From positions 105,386,294 to 105,450,293 of the forward strand of contig NC_071390.1 in the NCBI RefSeq assembly GCF_022682495.2: a stretch of 64,000 nt of DNA. The letters are read 5' to 3'. The DNA is from Desmodus rotundus. Its lineage: Eukaryota; Chordata; Mammalia; Chiroptera; Phyllostomidae. Both the position numbers and the translations under genes were made by a program. Of this stretch, positions 1 to 12,657 are shown piece by piece (within the stretch, counting starts at the first letter, position 1; every line of letters starts with the position of its first letter). The notes below the pieces were generated by a model. That model made no database searches. It saw only the letters and a program-made list of their open reading frames with translations, and was not told where the DNA came from.

Positions 1-2603
1 TGGCCACCAGCAATGGGGAACGCTGTCCGGAGGGATGTGCTCAGCCCCTCCCAGGTCTAAAGCCATGGGAGGACACAGGCTTTTGCATTCTGAGGCCAGC
101 CTTTCCTGAAGTTATAGCAGACAGATGACAACGTTAGAAAAAGGAGTCTTAGTGGTGAGATTGAGTTTCAAAGTCTGGCTTCATGAGATGACTGCTCTGT
201 GACCTGAGCACATGATTTAAAGTTTCCAGAACTTGGTCTTTTTAATTTTTTAATTTTTTATTTTTTGGTCCATCAGGGCAACAGTTCTGCTACTCACTTC
301 ACACGTGTACTTTGAGGAAAAATTTGCTGCTGAGAGAGTGCTGTTTGTTGTTCCAGCTTGTTCTTCCTCACGGTAAGTGCTCACTAATGGTCTTGCCTTG
401 TGTAGACATGTCGCTGCTGTCCACGCTGTCCTGCGTGTCGGTGGACTAGAGAGGGCAGGACAGTCAGCCTGGAAGACTGAGAGCTCTGCGTGCGACGTCT
501 CTGGGACAATACTAACGATGCTGGCTCCACTTCTCTAAAACCAAGGAAATGCACCCAACTGAAAGGTGGAGAGTAAGCTGGGTGTGGGGCAGGCCACTTC
601 GGAGAGCTGGCTGAGCCTTGGCCTCACGGAGAGAGGTACTGAGACCCACTCCTGTTTGACAATTTTGTTTTTATTTACAGGGGCCGCATCAAATGTGTAT
701 TTTATGTGATCAGTGGGAAGTGTCAAAATGAGCTGCATATAAAAGGGTGACAAAAGAAATCATTTCAGTAAAATTACATAATGTAAAACAAGTCACTGAA
801 ACAGCCGCATTAAATACGACTTGCAGGCAGTACAGAGTTATGTAATTTCTGACACTCGCCAGAGAGGTATTAGGTCTGAAGTAACTACACTGAGAAAGCA
901 ATTTGCAGAATTTCTGTTCTTTTAGCTGGTTTGAAAGCAGTGATAATTTTTTTTTGTAGCTGACAAGTGAACAAAAAACAATAATTGAATCGTACCATTT
1001 TACCCAGAAGGCAGACTGATAATTAGAGGTGTAGCAGACAGTTTGGGTTTTATCCGAACGATGGCAGCTCTGACTTTTTTTTTAAAGCTGAGAATGAAAT
1101 CAAGGCCCCTATTCCCAACAACAATAAAAGAAGGAAACAGGATTGTATTTTCCATTTCTCATTCCTGGCCAGCACGTGTTTTCTTGTCCCTAAAGGAAGA
1201 TCTGTGGGTTCTAATTTGGGAAGATGTGCCCACTAGTTACGTGGGAAACAAAGAAAAGTTCTCAGTAGCCAATGTGGTCAGAAATATAACATAAATAAAG
1301 TTGATTTCTGCCCCTGTGGAGCTTGGGGGAAACAGCACCTGAAACCTCCTGGCCCGGCAGCCTTATTAAAGATTCTGCCAGGATGGGATACTCCCCGTGG
1401 GTCTTAAAAGAAATGTCCCTGACTGGAACATGGTTTAGATCTGCTATCACAGCCCTCCGTGTGAGAGAATTGTCACCTATGCCATGTTTTTAAACTTGGG
1501 ATTCGGTTGCTAGACTGTTGCAGCAGTGGTATAGTTGACAGCAGTGAGACCCCCGGTCCTGCCGGGAGCGGGAGCAGACGGGATCCCGCGTATAACCACG
1601 CATGGGACACGGGTCCCTCTTGTCTCTGGACTCCCATCTTGTAGAATGATGGCATTTGGAGCCAGAAAAATGTGAGTCAGTTGTGGACCCCTAAACAACT
1701 GAATCAAGTCCCTTCTCTGTTCTTTCCAACACCCATTTTGGAGGGTGGCTCATCATGTCCTTAAAACTCCAAAAGAAGGATGCCCATGAAGACGTCCTCA
1801 AGCAGAATCTGCAGAGTGAATACGAGGGCTTGCTTTCACAATCAATATGCTAGAAACACATTTTAAAATAGCTCCCTACTCCTTTTAATAGCACACGCAG
1901 ACAAAAGAGCCTATTATTTAGTATTCCATTTTTGATAGCTCATTGTATCTAAAAGGAGATCAATTAAAGTGCTTCAAACCTCTCAAACTTAATTGAAGGG
2001 CAATTTAGACATCCCAGTGGCACACAGATGATGCTGTCCATTGTTCCTTTATTCAGATTTGGAATATTCGTGGCTTCCCTGAACCCTCTGCAGATGGGCA
2101 GATTTCACACTGGAAAAGAAATGCTCGCATCAGAAGAAAGACAAATTGTCACCAACTTTATTCTTTAACGGGTGAAGGGGGATTTTGAAATAAAAGTATT
2201 TGATAAACAATGTGATGGGAATATTTGTGCCTGTGATTTTCTGAATAACTAGGAACGAGCATTCATTATTTGTCCTTTGTGAAGAGGGGGTGTGGGTGAC
2301 ATATTAGTGCCAACAACAGAAGCATTACACTTATAGCAAAAAGCTTAACTTGTCATATTCAAGTAGATTTTGTCCTTAAGAACTTATGTCTCACAAATGG
2401 GGCTTTGCCACGTTTCTGAGGAGAACACCCATTGCTATTGTTGAACCCAAGAGTTGCAGTTGAAGAAGGAGCACAAAGTCGATGACCCCAGGGACTCAAG
2501 CTTTGGGCCACAGTGGCTCCCATGCAGAGCAGCGTGGGATGGAAGATCGAGGTCCATCATGCTCTCCAGTTGCGTACTCAGGACTTCCTGTCCAGGTTTA
2601 ACA
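1..2603. other. unique non-coding DNA, no gene seen
   Basis: No recognisable gene or young repeat is visible. Open frames are at most 86 codons and show no domain. The stretch from about 1850 to 2010 is AT-rich, with several AATT/TTAA-containing words and no repeat similarity I recognise, so it could be constrained non-coding DNA, but that is inference. Confidence 0.5.
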
Positions 2604-2734
2604 CAGCAGTGGGCAAAAGTGGGTTTACAGTTGTTTGTATGGAAAAATATGTAATACTAGCATAAATAATAATACAAGAATAAACTCTGTGTTTCATGTG
2701 CTCACAACTGTAAACCTACTTTTTCCTGCCTTTG
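2604..2734. mobile_element. mariner-type MITE (copy 1)
   Basis: A 131-bp element has terminal inverted repeats: the left end carries GGGCAAAAGTGGGTTTACAG and the right end CTGTAAACCTACTTTTTCC. The same ends and interior occur at 17168-17293. It is too short to encode a transposase. Ends of the type GGTGGGGCAAAAGTAGG are typical of mariner-like elements. The expected TA duplication is not seen; both flanks read CA (2602-2603 and 2735-2736), so either both sides changed or the true ends are shifted. Assignment to mariner is from end sequence only. Confidence 0.7.
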
Positions 2735-5690
2735 CATCAGAGCTGACATGCAAGTATAAGAAGGGTGAGCTCAGTCTGGAGCCTGGGGGGTCTGGGGTCT
2801 GTCCCTCAGCACAGGACACTGGGTGACCACTGGCTTCCCAGCACAAGCCAGCAGCATGAGGCCCTCCAAGGGCAACATGGAGTGTTTGGCTATCTCAGTT
2901 GGCTGGTGACCACTGCATGCCCAGTGCAGGTCCAGTTATGTCACAAGCAGCCTCTGGGGAAACTAACACACAGTGATGGAGCCTTTCAAAGCCAACAACC
3001 TCCACAGGGAGAACCAGTGGTGTAGGCCAGACAATCAGCTGCAGGGACTGCTTGTCCTGGTTCTAGGATCCACTCTGGGAGCCTTGGGGCAGGAAGGGGC
3101 GAGGTTGGCAGGGTAGAGTGGGTGGGACTGTGCTGGTGTGAGTGCTGCTTGCCATGGGTGGGGGTAATGGCAGGCCTGGATACGTGTGTACACACACATG
3201 TGCCTACTCTAACATACATGCATGTAAAAGGTGTATAACACGCAGTCTGTGTAACATGAGGTGTTTATATTATATAAGTGCACATATGTAAATATGTGTA
3301 TATACAGCTTCTGGCAGGAGTAATGCCTGCTTGAGTGTGGCTGGGAGGGTACATGAATGTCTCGCACGAGATGGACAGCAACTTGAACAATTCACCTAAA
3401 ATGTCATGTGGTGTGCTTGAGTGTACTATTGTTATTTTACAGAATTACATGCTTATGATTTTGTAATAAAAGAGTTTGCAATATAAAAGGGGTGCTATTT
3501 GTGCCAGAGTCTGGATATAATACACACTCAACACATTTAGTTCGCAGTACGAAACTGAATGGCCCCTAGGAAGTTCGGGAGGCTCGGTGAGTTAACCTCT
3601 ATAAACCCTCAATTACAGGGGTTGAAAAATCATCCTTTTTCTGTACAACTGTCTCTCAGTATTTGCCTCACATCTGTGTGTCTGCATATCCAGGTGCCCA
3701 ATATGAAGACTGTGTAAGCTGGTGTAACCATCACTCCTTGCCTCACAAAGGTGTATCAACCCGACAGGGACACTTTCTGAACTGAACGCTCACTCTGCTT
3801 AACACCGGTGACTTTCTCTCCAAGTCTGTATATGTATTGTACCTCATGTGCGTGATCTATCTTTCATACATTTAAAGATGTCCTAAAATGCTTGAAGTCA
3901 ATTAAACTTGGATATTTGGGGTATATTTTCAACTCCCTTGAGATAAACAATTGATACTTTGGGATGCAATATAAAGAAAAAAATTTAAAATCAGTAGAAC
4001 AGAGATGGAGACTGGATTTCCTTGTATGCCAATAAGTTTCAATGAGTGAAGAAAGATAGTAGCAAACATGATGTTCTGGATCAATTAAATTCCCTCAGGC
4101 TGACATTTTTCTCCATCTTCCCCTCCTTCCCCTTTATGAGGAAGGCTGCTCTTGGATGGGAAATGTTTGCTCCCATCCGTGGACATTCTGTTGCCATAGC
4201 AGCTGGAAGATGTTACCTCCTGGTGAGTGTTGGGAAGGCATCAGGAAGGGGTGATGGAGGGGACGGCCGACCATGCTGCACTTTAAAAAAGCAACAACAA
4301 AACCCTGATGTCACCTGAAGTGCAGCATCCCCAGACCTGAGCTTCGAAGGCATCCCAAAGTGTCCTGAGTTAACGGCACATCTGGACATCCTGGTGAGCA
4401 TCTAGTCAGCACTCTGAAGCACTCACAGGTTTGTATCATTAAGCCATGAACAGTCATTTAACTGGGATGGGCATGGATTCTGTCTTGCAGTCTCCACTTA
4501 GGGAAAATGTCCCCACCCTGTTACAGCTGGGCCCTTGGCTGGTACACAGACACCAAGACAATTCTGATCTCACTCTTCATTCTCCTTCTTTTCCCTCCAA
4601 TCCCCTCTCCATACCCAGAGGGAGGTAAGGGTGCAGAGTCCCACATGGAGGAGGAGGTATCGATTCCTTTTCCAGCTCTAAAATTGCTCCCCGCAACTCA
4701 GAGGTTGAAAAGCCTGTGTGTCTGTCTCCTGTTCTTCAGCAGAGCAGAGGTGAGGAACAGAGTCAGTGTTCAAGAACATGATCCCTCACATGTCAACTCA
4801 CTGCCCAATTAACTGGAGAAAATGCAGCCCTGGTTCCATGTGTCTCACCTCTAAGACGAGAGGGTAATCTCTTATTGAGGTCTTTCTGCCCATTAAGGTG
4901 GACAATGAAATCTCCATAGAAAGACCCTAACAGCCAGAGAAAGGTAATGATTTTCAGGAAACTGTAGCTGGCTCATTGCAGAGACAAGGCTGGAGAGGTC
5001 AAAAAGGTCCAGAACCCATTAACGATCTGCTGATAACCATTGCAATAGAAGGGCCCTGACAGATTCTGCCCCCAGAGCCAGATAAGCCCTCGGTGTCTGT
5101 CACCATGAGGCTCTGCACAAGGCCCTGCAGAGCCTTTACAGGAGGCAGTGCTTTGTTAAGTGTTAACAATTGGTGTTTGGGAAAAATAGAACCACCTGGG
5201 AAGTGTCCTGTGTTAGAGAAGGACAGAGCTCTGGGGCTTATTCCCTGGAGTGGGGCAAGGATGAGCACACAGCCCTGTGGGCAGGCAGAGAGAGTGGAAG
5301 CCATGGGTCAAGGCTAGAACCTGGCTCAAAGGCCTGGACCCATAAAAACAAGATGTGAAGATAAGATGTGGGAGATGTGGCTGGTGTGGCCCAAGAAGTG
5401 ACAATGGGGAGAACAGAGGCTGTGCCTGAGATAGCAGTTAGAGATTCGATGTGCAGAATTAGGGGAAAAGAGGTAAATAAAAAATGACTCTGGGTTTCTG
5501 TTTGTACAAGCGACTTGGCCGCTGATCAGGAAAGGGTTAACTCAGCAGGCTTGTGTTGCGCAGGGAGACAGGCCTGCCTTCAGCACTGGGCCCTGGACAA
5601 CTACTGGGAAATGAGCTCTGGCCTTTTGGAATGCTATCAATGCCTTTTCTTCTTTTTAACTAGACAAAGAACATATACGCATCATCACCC
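2735..5690. other. unique non-coding DNA, no gene seen
   Basis: There is no recognisable coding exon. Local features are weak: alternating purine-pyrimidine TG/CA/TA words at about 3180-3305 and scattered open frames of up to 101 codons without domains or supporting splice signals. I assign no function. Confidence 0.45.
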
Positions 5691-5691
5691 A

Positions 5692-5830
5692 TGGACATGA
5701 ACAATGGTGTCGGGATTGACTGCAGGAAAGGGGGTTGGGGATGAAGGGAAAGGGGGACATTTGGGACAACTGTAATAGCATAAACAATAAAAAATTAATA
5801 ATGTAAAATAATAAAAATAGTCTAACTCTT
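5692..5830 (+). mobile_element. LINE-1 3' UTR end, 5'-truncated
   Basis: The sequence starts with CATGGACATGAACAATGGTG, passes through a G-rich segment and ends with GACAACTGTAATAGCATAAACAATAAAAAA. The same ordered words end the L1 copies at 8.1 and 26.0 kb. Only the terminal 140 bp or so of the 3' UTR is present, as usual for 5'-truncated L1 insertions. No coding part remains. Confidence 0.7.
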
Positions 5831-7082
5831 CATCAACATAAACCTGAACAGAAGTTACGGTGGTAAATGTGGGTGAGTCAAGGTGAGGAAGCACTTAAGT
5901 ACTCAGTACCTCTTTTTCTCCTACCCGGTGGATTTATTCCCAATCAAAACACAGGGATGACGGGATGGAGACACAATTAGAGAAAGGGTCACCTCATCTT
6001 CTCCCTGCCTGACATGTGAGCAGAGCTGTTGGAAGGTGTTTAGAGCAGCAGGCGTGTCTTCGATTTTGTCCTTTGCTCTGACTGTGTATTCACTGTGCTC
6101 AAACTTTTCCTGATAATACAAGCTTCAACGGAAGGAATCTCCTTCTCCTCAAACCCAACATTTTAAAATAAGAGGCTGGAAGGGACTTTGAAGTGCACAT
6201 ACCCATAAACAAACAAAACTCTATATATCCAGCAGGATCTAAGAGGCTTTGCTCTGTTCCTTCAAGTGGCTCTCAGAACAGGGTCCCTTGCAGCCTCCCC
6301 TGAACCCCTCTTCCTGACAGCGCAGCTGACTGAGGAGCCCATTCCCTCCACGCCCAGCAAACACACACAAGGGCATTTGTTTCCCTTTTCCTACCTCTGG
6401 TCAAGGTATGTGCACCTCCCTTTGTTGCTTTGTTCTCCCTGAATTTCCTGGAAGTGCTCTCCTGGAAACACCCTCAAAGCATTTCTCACTGTCCCTCTTG
6501 TTTGACAATGGGGACAAACAGCTATTTTCCAGGAAAACTCATTCTTTTGAGAGTTTCAAGGTGATTATACTGACTTTGCTGGCTCTGGAAACTGCAGCCC
6601 CGTAGGTCTTTGAAAACCAAGAAAAATACAACTAAACGTTTTTGTGGCTAATGCCTTTATGAAAAGGTACACCAGCTATCTGGCTGATTAAAAGTAAAGA
6701 GCTCAAATGGGCAAATGCCCCACAATTTACTGAGACTTGAAAGGCATACATCTCAGCCCCCTGCAGGTTTGTCATTATCCCACAGGCTCACACAGGGCTG
6801 ATTAATGGAACACACCTGATTGAGCTCTATGATTTGATTGTGGAACTCACTTACCATGTCCTTAGAACTGTGAAGACTTTGGAGAACATCTTGTTGGGAC
6901 CCGAATTTTACAGATGAGAAAGCGGGGACCCCAAGGGGTTAATCATTGGGCTGACAGATGGCAGATCTGGGACTTTAATCTTCATCTAAAGTTACTGTTG
7001 GCCACAGTCACATGAAGCAACACGGAATTCAGAGACGTCAATGTGCTGTGTTTCTAAATAGAAGGAATGCTAGAAAAAAGGG
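5831..7082. other. unique DNA with a short MIR-like fragment
   Basis: Mostly unique. Around 6905-6995 the words TTTTACAGATGAGAAA and GGGGTTAAT resemble the core of a sense MIR SINE, but the match is too decayed to delimit well. No gene is supported. Confidence 0.4.
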
Positions 7083-7440
7083 TGTTGTGGGCCAAATTGT
7101 ATTCCCCAAATTCATATGGTGAATGCAAGACCTCACAACAAGACTTTATTAGAGACGGGGTCTTGAAAGATGTAATTAAGTTAGAATGAAGCCATTGGGG
7201 TGGCTCTAATCCAATCTGACTGGAGGAGATCAGGACAGACACACACAGAAGGATGACCATGTGAGGACACAGGGAGAAGACAGCCATCTACACGCCAAGG
7301 AGAGGGGCCTCGGGAGACACCAGCCCTGCCCACAACGTGATCTCAAACTTCCAGCCTCCAGGACGTGAGTCAGTAAATGTCTGTTGTTTAAGGGAAAGCA
7401 GCCTGTGATATTTATCATGATGCCTGAGCGGACTAATCCA
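7083..7440 (+). mobile_element. MaLR LTR (MLT1-like), solo
   Basis: This 358-bp block begins TGTTGTGGGCCAAATTGT and ends near CGGACTAATCCA. In the right order it contains words typical of MLT1-class ERVL-MaLR LTRs: CCCAAATTCATATG, GATCTCAAACTTCCAGCCTCCAG, and TGTCTGTTGTTTAAG near the end. There is no internal region beside it, so it is a solitary LTR or fragment. It is an ancient placental-mammal retrotransposon and codes for nothing. Exact subfamily is not determinable by eye. Confidence 0.75.
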
Positions 7441-7904
7441 GGGCCCACAGAATATGCTCAGTCTGCTTTGAGAGAGGACAATATTTACTCAGGTTAGTCC
7501 CCAGGGGTGGATCCTTCCAACCAGGTATTTCCCAGTGACCCAAGAGCAGCAAAGGCAGGTAGATTCAGTGAGGAAACTGCACATCAGTTAATGTGCTTCT
7601 CACTTTTCCTTTCTTGGTGGCACTTTTCTCTGTTCTTCACTAATTGACCTTCTTTCACAAGCTGCATTTTGAAAAATAAGAACAGGGGATGGTTAGGTAT
7701 ATGGATGGTGTAATCTCCCTCTTATTGATAGAGTCAGCAAAACAAATGCTTCTCTTGCTTCTGAAAGGGGTGGCTCATTTCAGGACATTAACAAATCTGT
7801 TTGGAAGAAGCAGTTTGCCAAGGACTTCAGGGCAAGTTACTCATCAATTGTTAAAAGTAACGGGTCTCCCCTCTGGCCACTGTCAGTCTGTTCCATGCTT
7901 CCAT

Positions 7905-8135
7905 GCCTCTGGTTCTATTTTGCTTGTTAGTTTATTTTGTTAGATTCCTCTTGTAAGTGAGACCTTACAATTGTGGAAAGAAGGGGAAGGGACTAGTCAA
8001 ATAACATGTGTGAATGACCCATGGGCGTGGACAGCGATGTAAGGATGGACTGTGGGAGTGGGGGTGGGCTGAATGGGGGAGGATAAAGGGGGAAAAATTG
8101 GGACACCTGTAATAGAGTAACAATAAAAAAGAAGT
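7905..8135 (+). mobile_element. LINE-1 3' end with inverted 5' part
   Basis: The right part (about 7985-8130) is a sense L1 3' UTR ending ACACCTGTAATAGAGTAACAATAAAAAAG. The left part (about 7915-7965, GCTTGTTAGTTTATTTTGTT through CTTGTAAGTGAG) is the reverse complement of an L1 segment that lies in sense orientation at 60505-60560. Opposite orientations of two pieces of the same 3' UTR side by side are the mark of a twin-primed (5'-inverted) insertion. The breakpoint lies near 7966-7985. Confidence 0.6.
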
Positions 8136-8469
8136 AATTGGTCTCTTTTCAACACCAGAGAATCATAGAACCTGGAGCTAAGAGGAAGCTTGTTTACAAA
8201 GTATTAAACTGGGCCCTTAGGGCTCCACCTCCTTGTAGCTTATTTGCAAGTTACAGGATTCTCGGAACTTTCCAGATTCAAAGTGAAAAGTGCCAGGATT
8301 CCCACACCATCAGCTTCCCAGAGCAGCAGCCTCAGAACTTGGCAGCTGTGGGAAGCAAGTTGCCTGGAGTTTAAAACTGATCCCCTCTGACCACAAAAGA
8401 GAACAGAAATAAATACATTTCACTTTTTTTGTGCATTATTAAAGAAAAGAAAATTTGCTTAAGCAAACA
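8136..8469. other. unique non-coding DNA
   Basis: Nothing recognisable apart from short A-rich runs near 8440. The 78-codon open frame starting in the L1 tail has no domain and is not supported as a gene. Confidence 0.4.
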
Positions 8470-8490
8470 CCCTCATTCCTTCTTCTTCTT

Positions 8491-8711
8491 CTTCTTTTTT
8501 TTTTCTAAAGAGGGTATGTATTTTTAATCCTCACTCAAAGATGTTTACTGGTTTTAAAGAGAGAGAGAAACATCAATCAATTGCCTCCTGTGCACTCCCC
8601 CTGACCAGGGACTGAACCCACAACCTGGGTATATGCCCTGACCAGGAATCGAAACTACAAGCTTTTGGTGTAGGGCGTAATACTCCAGTCAACTGGGCCA
8701 CCCCACTGGGG
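8491..8711 (-). mobile_element. VES-type tRNA-derived SINE
   Basis: Read on the minus strand this is a tRNA-related head, a short body and an A-rich tail (the T/TTC-rich start on the plus strand). A pol III box B is visible: the reverse complement of 8645-8655 reads GTTTCGATTCC. The GACCAGGGACTGAACCC segment and AGAGAGAGAAACATCAATCA body are hallmarks of the bat VES family. Near-matching flanks, CCCTCATTCCTTCTT (8470-8484) and CCCCTCCTTCCTTCTT (8712-8727), look like an eroded target-site duplication. Confidence 0.85.
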
Positions 8712-8727
8712 CCCCTCCTTCCTTCTT

Positions 8728-9314
8728 AATGAGAGTTATTGGTATAAATTTTCTTTGATTCGGCTTTTCCAATGAAATTCAGCCACATGTGTATCACATA
8801 TTTTCTTATTAGTAATGAACTTAAAGCCAAGTATCCTATTAGATAAAAAAAACTAAAATAATTCCTCATTGCTTGTCATTAAAAAAAATGGCTATGCTGA
8901 TGGTGAGGGTCACTCAGGAAAGCAAGGAGCACATGTTCCTCCTCCATCCTCCCACCTCATCTCTCTCCTCTCTCTGTTCTGGACTCGAGTCCTGATGGAG
9001 CTCCTGGCTGCTAGGCAGTCCCAATACATCACACCATTGGGTCTGCGACTTCCACCAGGCATGGGCTCTGGAATTTATTAAACTTCATTATTGTTATTTT
9101 TTAAAGCAAGAAATCTTTCTTCCAATGAACAGAAAGAAAAAGTTAAGGAGTGGTTACCCTTGGAAGCACCCCAGTAGGCTCCCCAGGGCCAGGGAATCTG
9201 ATCTTCCAAATCTTCTTTCAGCCCCCCTGTCTGGGATAGAACAAAGTCCAGAGAGTGGGCTAAGTCAGACAATGAAGCTGCTACTGCTATAGGAAAACAA
9301 GGTACAATCAGATG
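8728..9314. other. unique non-coding DNA
   Basis: No gene or repeat I can name. Two open frames of 70 and 100 codons overlap it on opposite strands, neither with a domain; the second runs into the hAT element at 9323, which argues against it being a gene. Confidence 0.4.
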
Positions 9315-9322
9315 GGTTATAG

Positions 9323-9536
9323 CAGGGGTGTCAAACTCATTTTCACCTGGGGGCCACATTAGCCTTGTGGTTGCCTTCAAAGGGCTGAATGTAATTTTAG
9401 GACTGTATAAATGTGATTACTCCTTAACTAGGGGCAAGGAGCTCAGTGCTGCTGCCTGGTAGAAACAAGGTGCCGACCAGATAAAACAAGGTGGAGGGCC
9501 GGATTCGGTGTGTAGGCCTTGTGTTTGCCACCTGTG
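9323..9536. mobile_element. hAT-family MITE, 214 bp, with 8-bp TSD
   Basis: The element starts CAGGGGTGTCAAAC and ends GTTTGCCACCTGTG, giving 14-bp inverted termini with three mismatches. It is flanked on both sides by GGTTATAG (9315-9322 and 9537-9544), a perfect 8-bp target duplication as hAT transposases make. At 214 bp it cannot encode a transposase and must have been moved by a relative's enzyme. Non-autonomous hAT elements with this type of end are well known in bats. Confidence 0.9.
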
Positions 9537-9544
9537 GGTTATAG

Positions 9545-12500
9545 GGAACTAGTGATGAGCTGGGATTATTGGGTAGGATGGGAAAAGCAACACTGCAAAG
9601 CAGAAAAAGAAGTCACTGAATGCCTAGTGGGAGCAGGTACCACCCTCATAACAGAAGGCCTGAGCATACAGGCCATCCCCACTCAGGAGGCTGAGTTTGG
9701 TGAGGGTGGTAGACAGGGACTGGTGGGTTTCCTCCTGTGCCTGGTGGTCCTAAATCACCAGGACCCTGGTGACCAGAACCACCTTCCTCATGACCCATTA
9801 GGAAGCAAGCCAGTCATGCTGAGAAGTCAGAGGCTGATAATAACTCCAGTGCAGGCAGGCTCTCAGCTGAGCCTCCTCATGGCATCCTCCCTCTGATCTC
9901 ACCAGGCTGGGCTCCTCACTGGAGGGAAGGGGGATGTGGACACACTAACAGATTCTCTCCAGACTCCCTTCTGAGAGGGGTGAGTGTACCCACAAAGGCC
10001 TCCTGGGTGGAGTGCACGTGGCCTGCTCAGAGCTTTGTTGGGTGTCCCAAAGGTAAGGAGCAGAGAGCATCTTTCTTACATTCATCACTAAATCTATGAA
10101 GAAACCAAAGAAGGAGATAAAGACTTTCAGACTCTGGTGTCACTAATGACCTTCAGCTGGGCCCAGTCCAAGGGAAATAGAAGAAATCCATGTAGTTTTT
10201 GAAGGCACTTTTATTGGTCTACATTTGGTTTGGTTTGGTTTGAGTTTTGCTTCCTGTCAAATTGTACCATTCATTCAGCAAATATTTGTATGGATTTTTG
10301 AGGCAGAAACTGCACATAATTCTCATAATCTGTGCCCATTTTCACTGGAACATTCTTGGCAGAGATGGGGGACAACAAACCCAGAGCCCGGAGTCCCTAT
10401 TTTGAGGTCTCCTTCCCATGACAGAGAGCACCCCGTCCCTCCCGGCCCTGCCAAGCTTGCCTCCTCTAACAACCACCAGGCACCAGGTGGCTGGTAACAT
10501 TGGAAAATGACTGCTTTAATCATTAATTAACAAATAAATGTTGCTTTGCTGGTACAATATATGAGTGATTTCTGTCATAAATTGACATCTGTAAGTCATA
10601 AACTGCTTAGTTTTAGCTGCTTTTAATTGCCACGTTTTTCTCAAGCTGCATGGCGCTCACGTTTGGACATGGTTCAGACTTCTCTGGCACGCGGAGGCTT
10701 CTGAGAACGGGCAGTCAGTCATGCAAACACTGAGGGTTCAGCAGTGCGAGAGGAACCTGCTCCCTGACAAAAAGCATTTGGCCTGATCACAGGAGAGAGG
10801 ATTGGGGAAGGAGGAAGAACACCTTTAATCAGAGTGGTGATTCCAGCCTGTCTTACAGGAGGCATAGTTCCCCCGTGGACAATGGAAATCAAAGGGAAAG
10901 ACTCTAATGGGCGCGAGACCCTTGTGAGATGTCTGCATTGTTCAAAAACACCCTAGCTTCCTCTGTTTGATGTCAAACAGGCTGTTCCTAGCAGAATCCA
11001 CAGCCTTTTCTACCCAGAGACCTAAAAATACCCGCGTTTGAGAGCACAGACCTAGTAGGTTAAGAATAAAGAAGACGTTTGGATCACGGCTGAAAAACTC
11101 ACACTTTTCTTCTAAGCACAGGGGTGATCACAGGAATAATGAGCTCCCGTGTCTGCACACGTGTGCAGGGGAAGTACGTGTTCCATCTCCTGACACAGGT
11201 CCCTGCCGGCTCATTCATAAGTGAAATCGTGCTCGCTTAGGATGAGAAGGACTTTGTAAAGCACACAGGTGATGGCAGCGGAGGGTGGCAGGCCTACCTG
11301 CCACCCCACGGCCTATGAGTTAGGGGGAGGGTTATATGCCTGGGCACTTCTCATAGGTCTGTTTTCTGGGTCAGGAGCTCTAGTTCTGTGGCCTTACCCA
11401 GGCTCTAGAGGGATGGGGCACTGGCAGAGACTGAGAAGGTTGAGGTCCCTCCCTGGGTCTCATCTCCTTTCCTCTTCTCTCTTGTCTTGTTGGAAGGACC
11501 CCTGTTCTGTTCCTGCAGTTTGGCCTGGACTCTGGGCTTCTACCCACACACCTCACCCCCCCAGCCCAGGCCGCTGTCACTTTCTGCCTTGCGTGGTCTC
11601 TTTTGGCTTCTTGGCCCTTCCCTTGTCTATGGAAGCAACCCCCTTTTTTCACATTCCTCCTTTAAATTAATTTAAATACTCAGGATGGCTTTTGATCTCA
11701 TATGGGGACTCTGAAAAGAGCCATCTATAGTCTTTCTTCCCCAGTCTATACTAGAGATTAAAGTGTCATTACTGACTCGTGACTCCTGATGAGAGCTCCA
11801 GTCCCTATCCCCTGGCCCAGCTCTGCTCACCCCTCATGTCCGTTGTCAGCCCACCTCTCCCAAGTTCGTGCACCTTTCCTCTCCCAACCAAGAAAGTGAC
11901 TTCAGAACTGGATCACCCTGTCTTATTCTTTTGTATTGTCCACAGCACATACAAGACATTCATTAAGTCCTTTCAAATTTCAGCAACATGTTTCATGGCC
12001 TGTCTTCACTTTCATTTCTAAGAGAACTTCTGGGTTATATTGTTAAAAAGCCATACCTCTTAAACACAGTTTGTGGCTTAGTTGTCCTTAAGAAAAGCAG
12101 GGGCTAATAAGGTGTTGATATCGCAACTTCTGTGAATTCTGGGAGTGAGTGAGAGGCCTGACTGGAGGAACTGCATGGATGCTCTCGATGAAAATAGAGA
12201 ATGGGTTTGATTTAGCCAGCGTCTCCATGTCACATATATTAGGACTATTAGGCAGACCTATGGCTTTATGAAAACATATATATTGTGCATGTTGATGAAA
12301 AAATGATGGCATATTTGAGGATAAGAACACAAAGTTTTCCTTGTCTATGTTTTATATATTCCATAGTATCAGCTTTTGGAACAGAATCCCTCAGTTCTTC
12401 ACACAGCATGTACTTTAGTGTTAAGTGACAAAATGCCCGGGATAAGAGAGGCATGATCCCATGGTTACATTTCAATATGGGACATACACAGGAGGACTTC

Positions 12501-12657
12501 AGGGGCAAAGGACTGGCCTTTTTCTTCATCATCTCTAAGACCATCCACAAACACAAACAAAACCTCCTCTCCTCCACTTTTTTCCTTAAAATTTCTTTAA
12601 TGAAAAGCAAATCCTTTTCCTTGAGATAGTTATAAAAGGGCATGGGGACACATGCCC
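9545..12657. other. unique non-coding DNA
   Basis: About 3.1 kb without a recognisable gene. Frames of 125-133 codons at 9519-9896 and 11269-11670 carry no domain, and the first begins inside the hAT element. The AT-rich segment at about 10495-10640 (TTAATCATTAATTAACAAAT) has a look seen in conserved non-coding elements. The rest shows nothing I can name. Confidence 0.45.

Noticed and set aside
9519..9896. 125-codon frame starting at the hAT element
   Set aside because: It begins inside the transposon's right end and continues into unique DNA, with no domain; chance frame.
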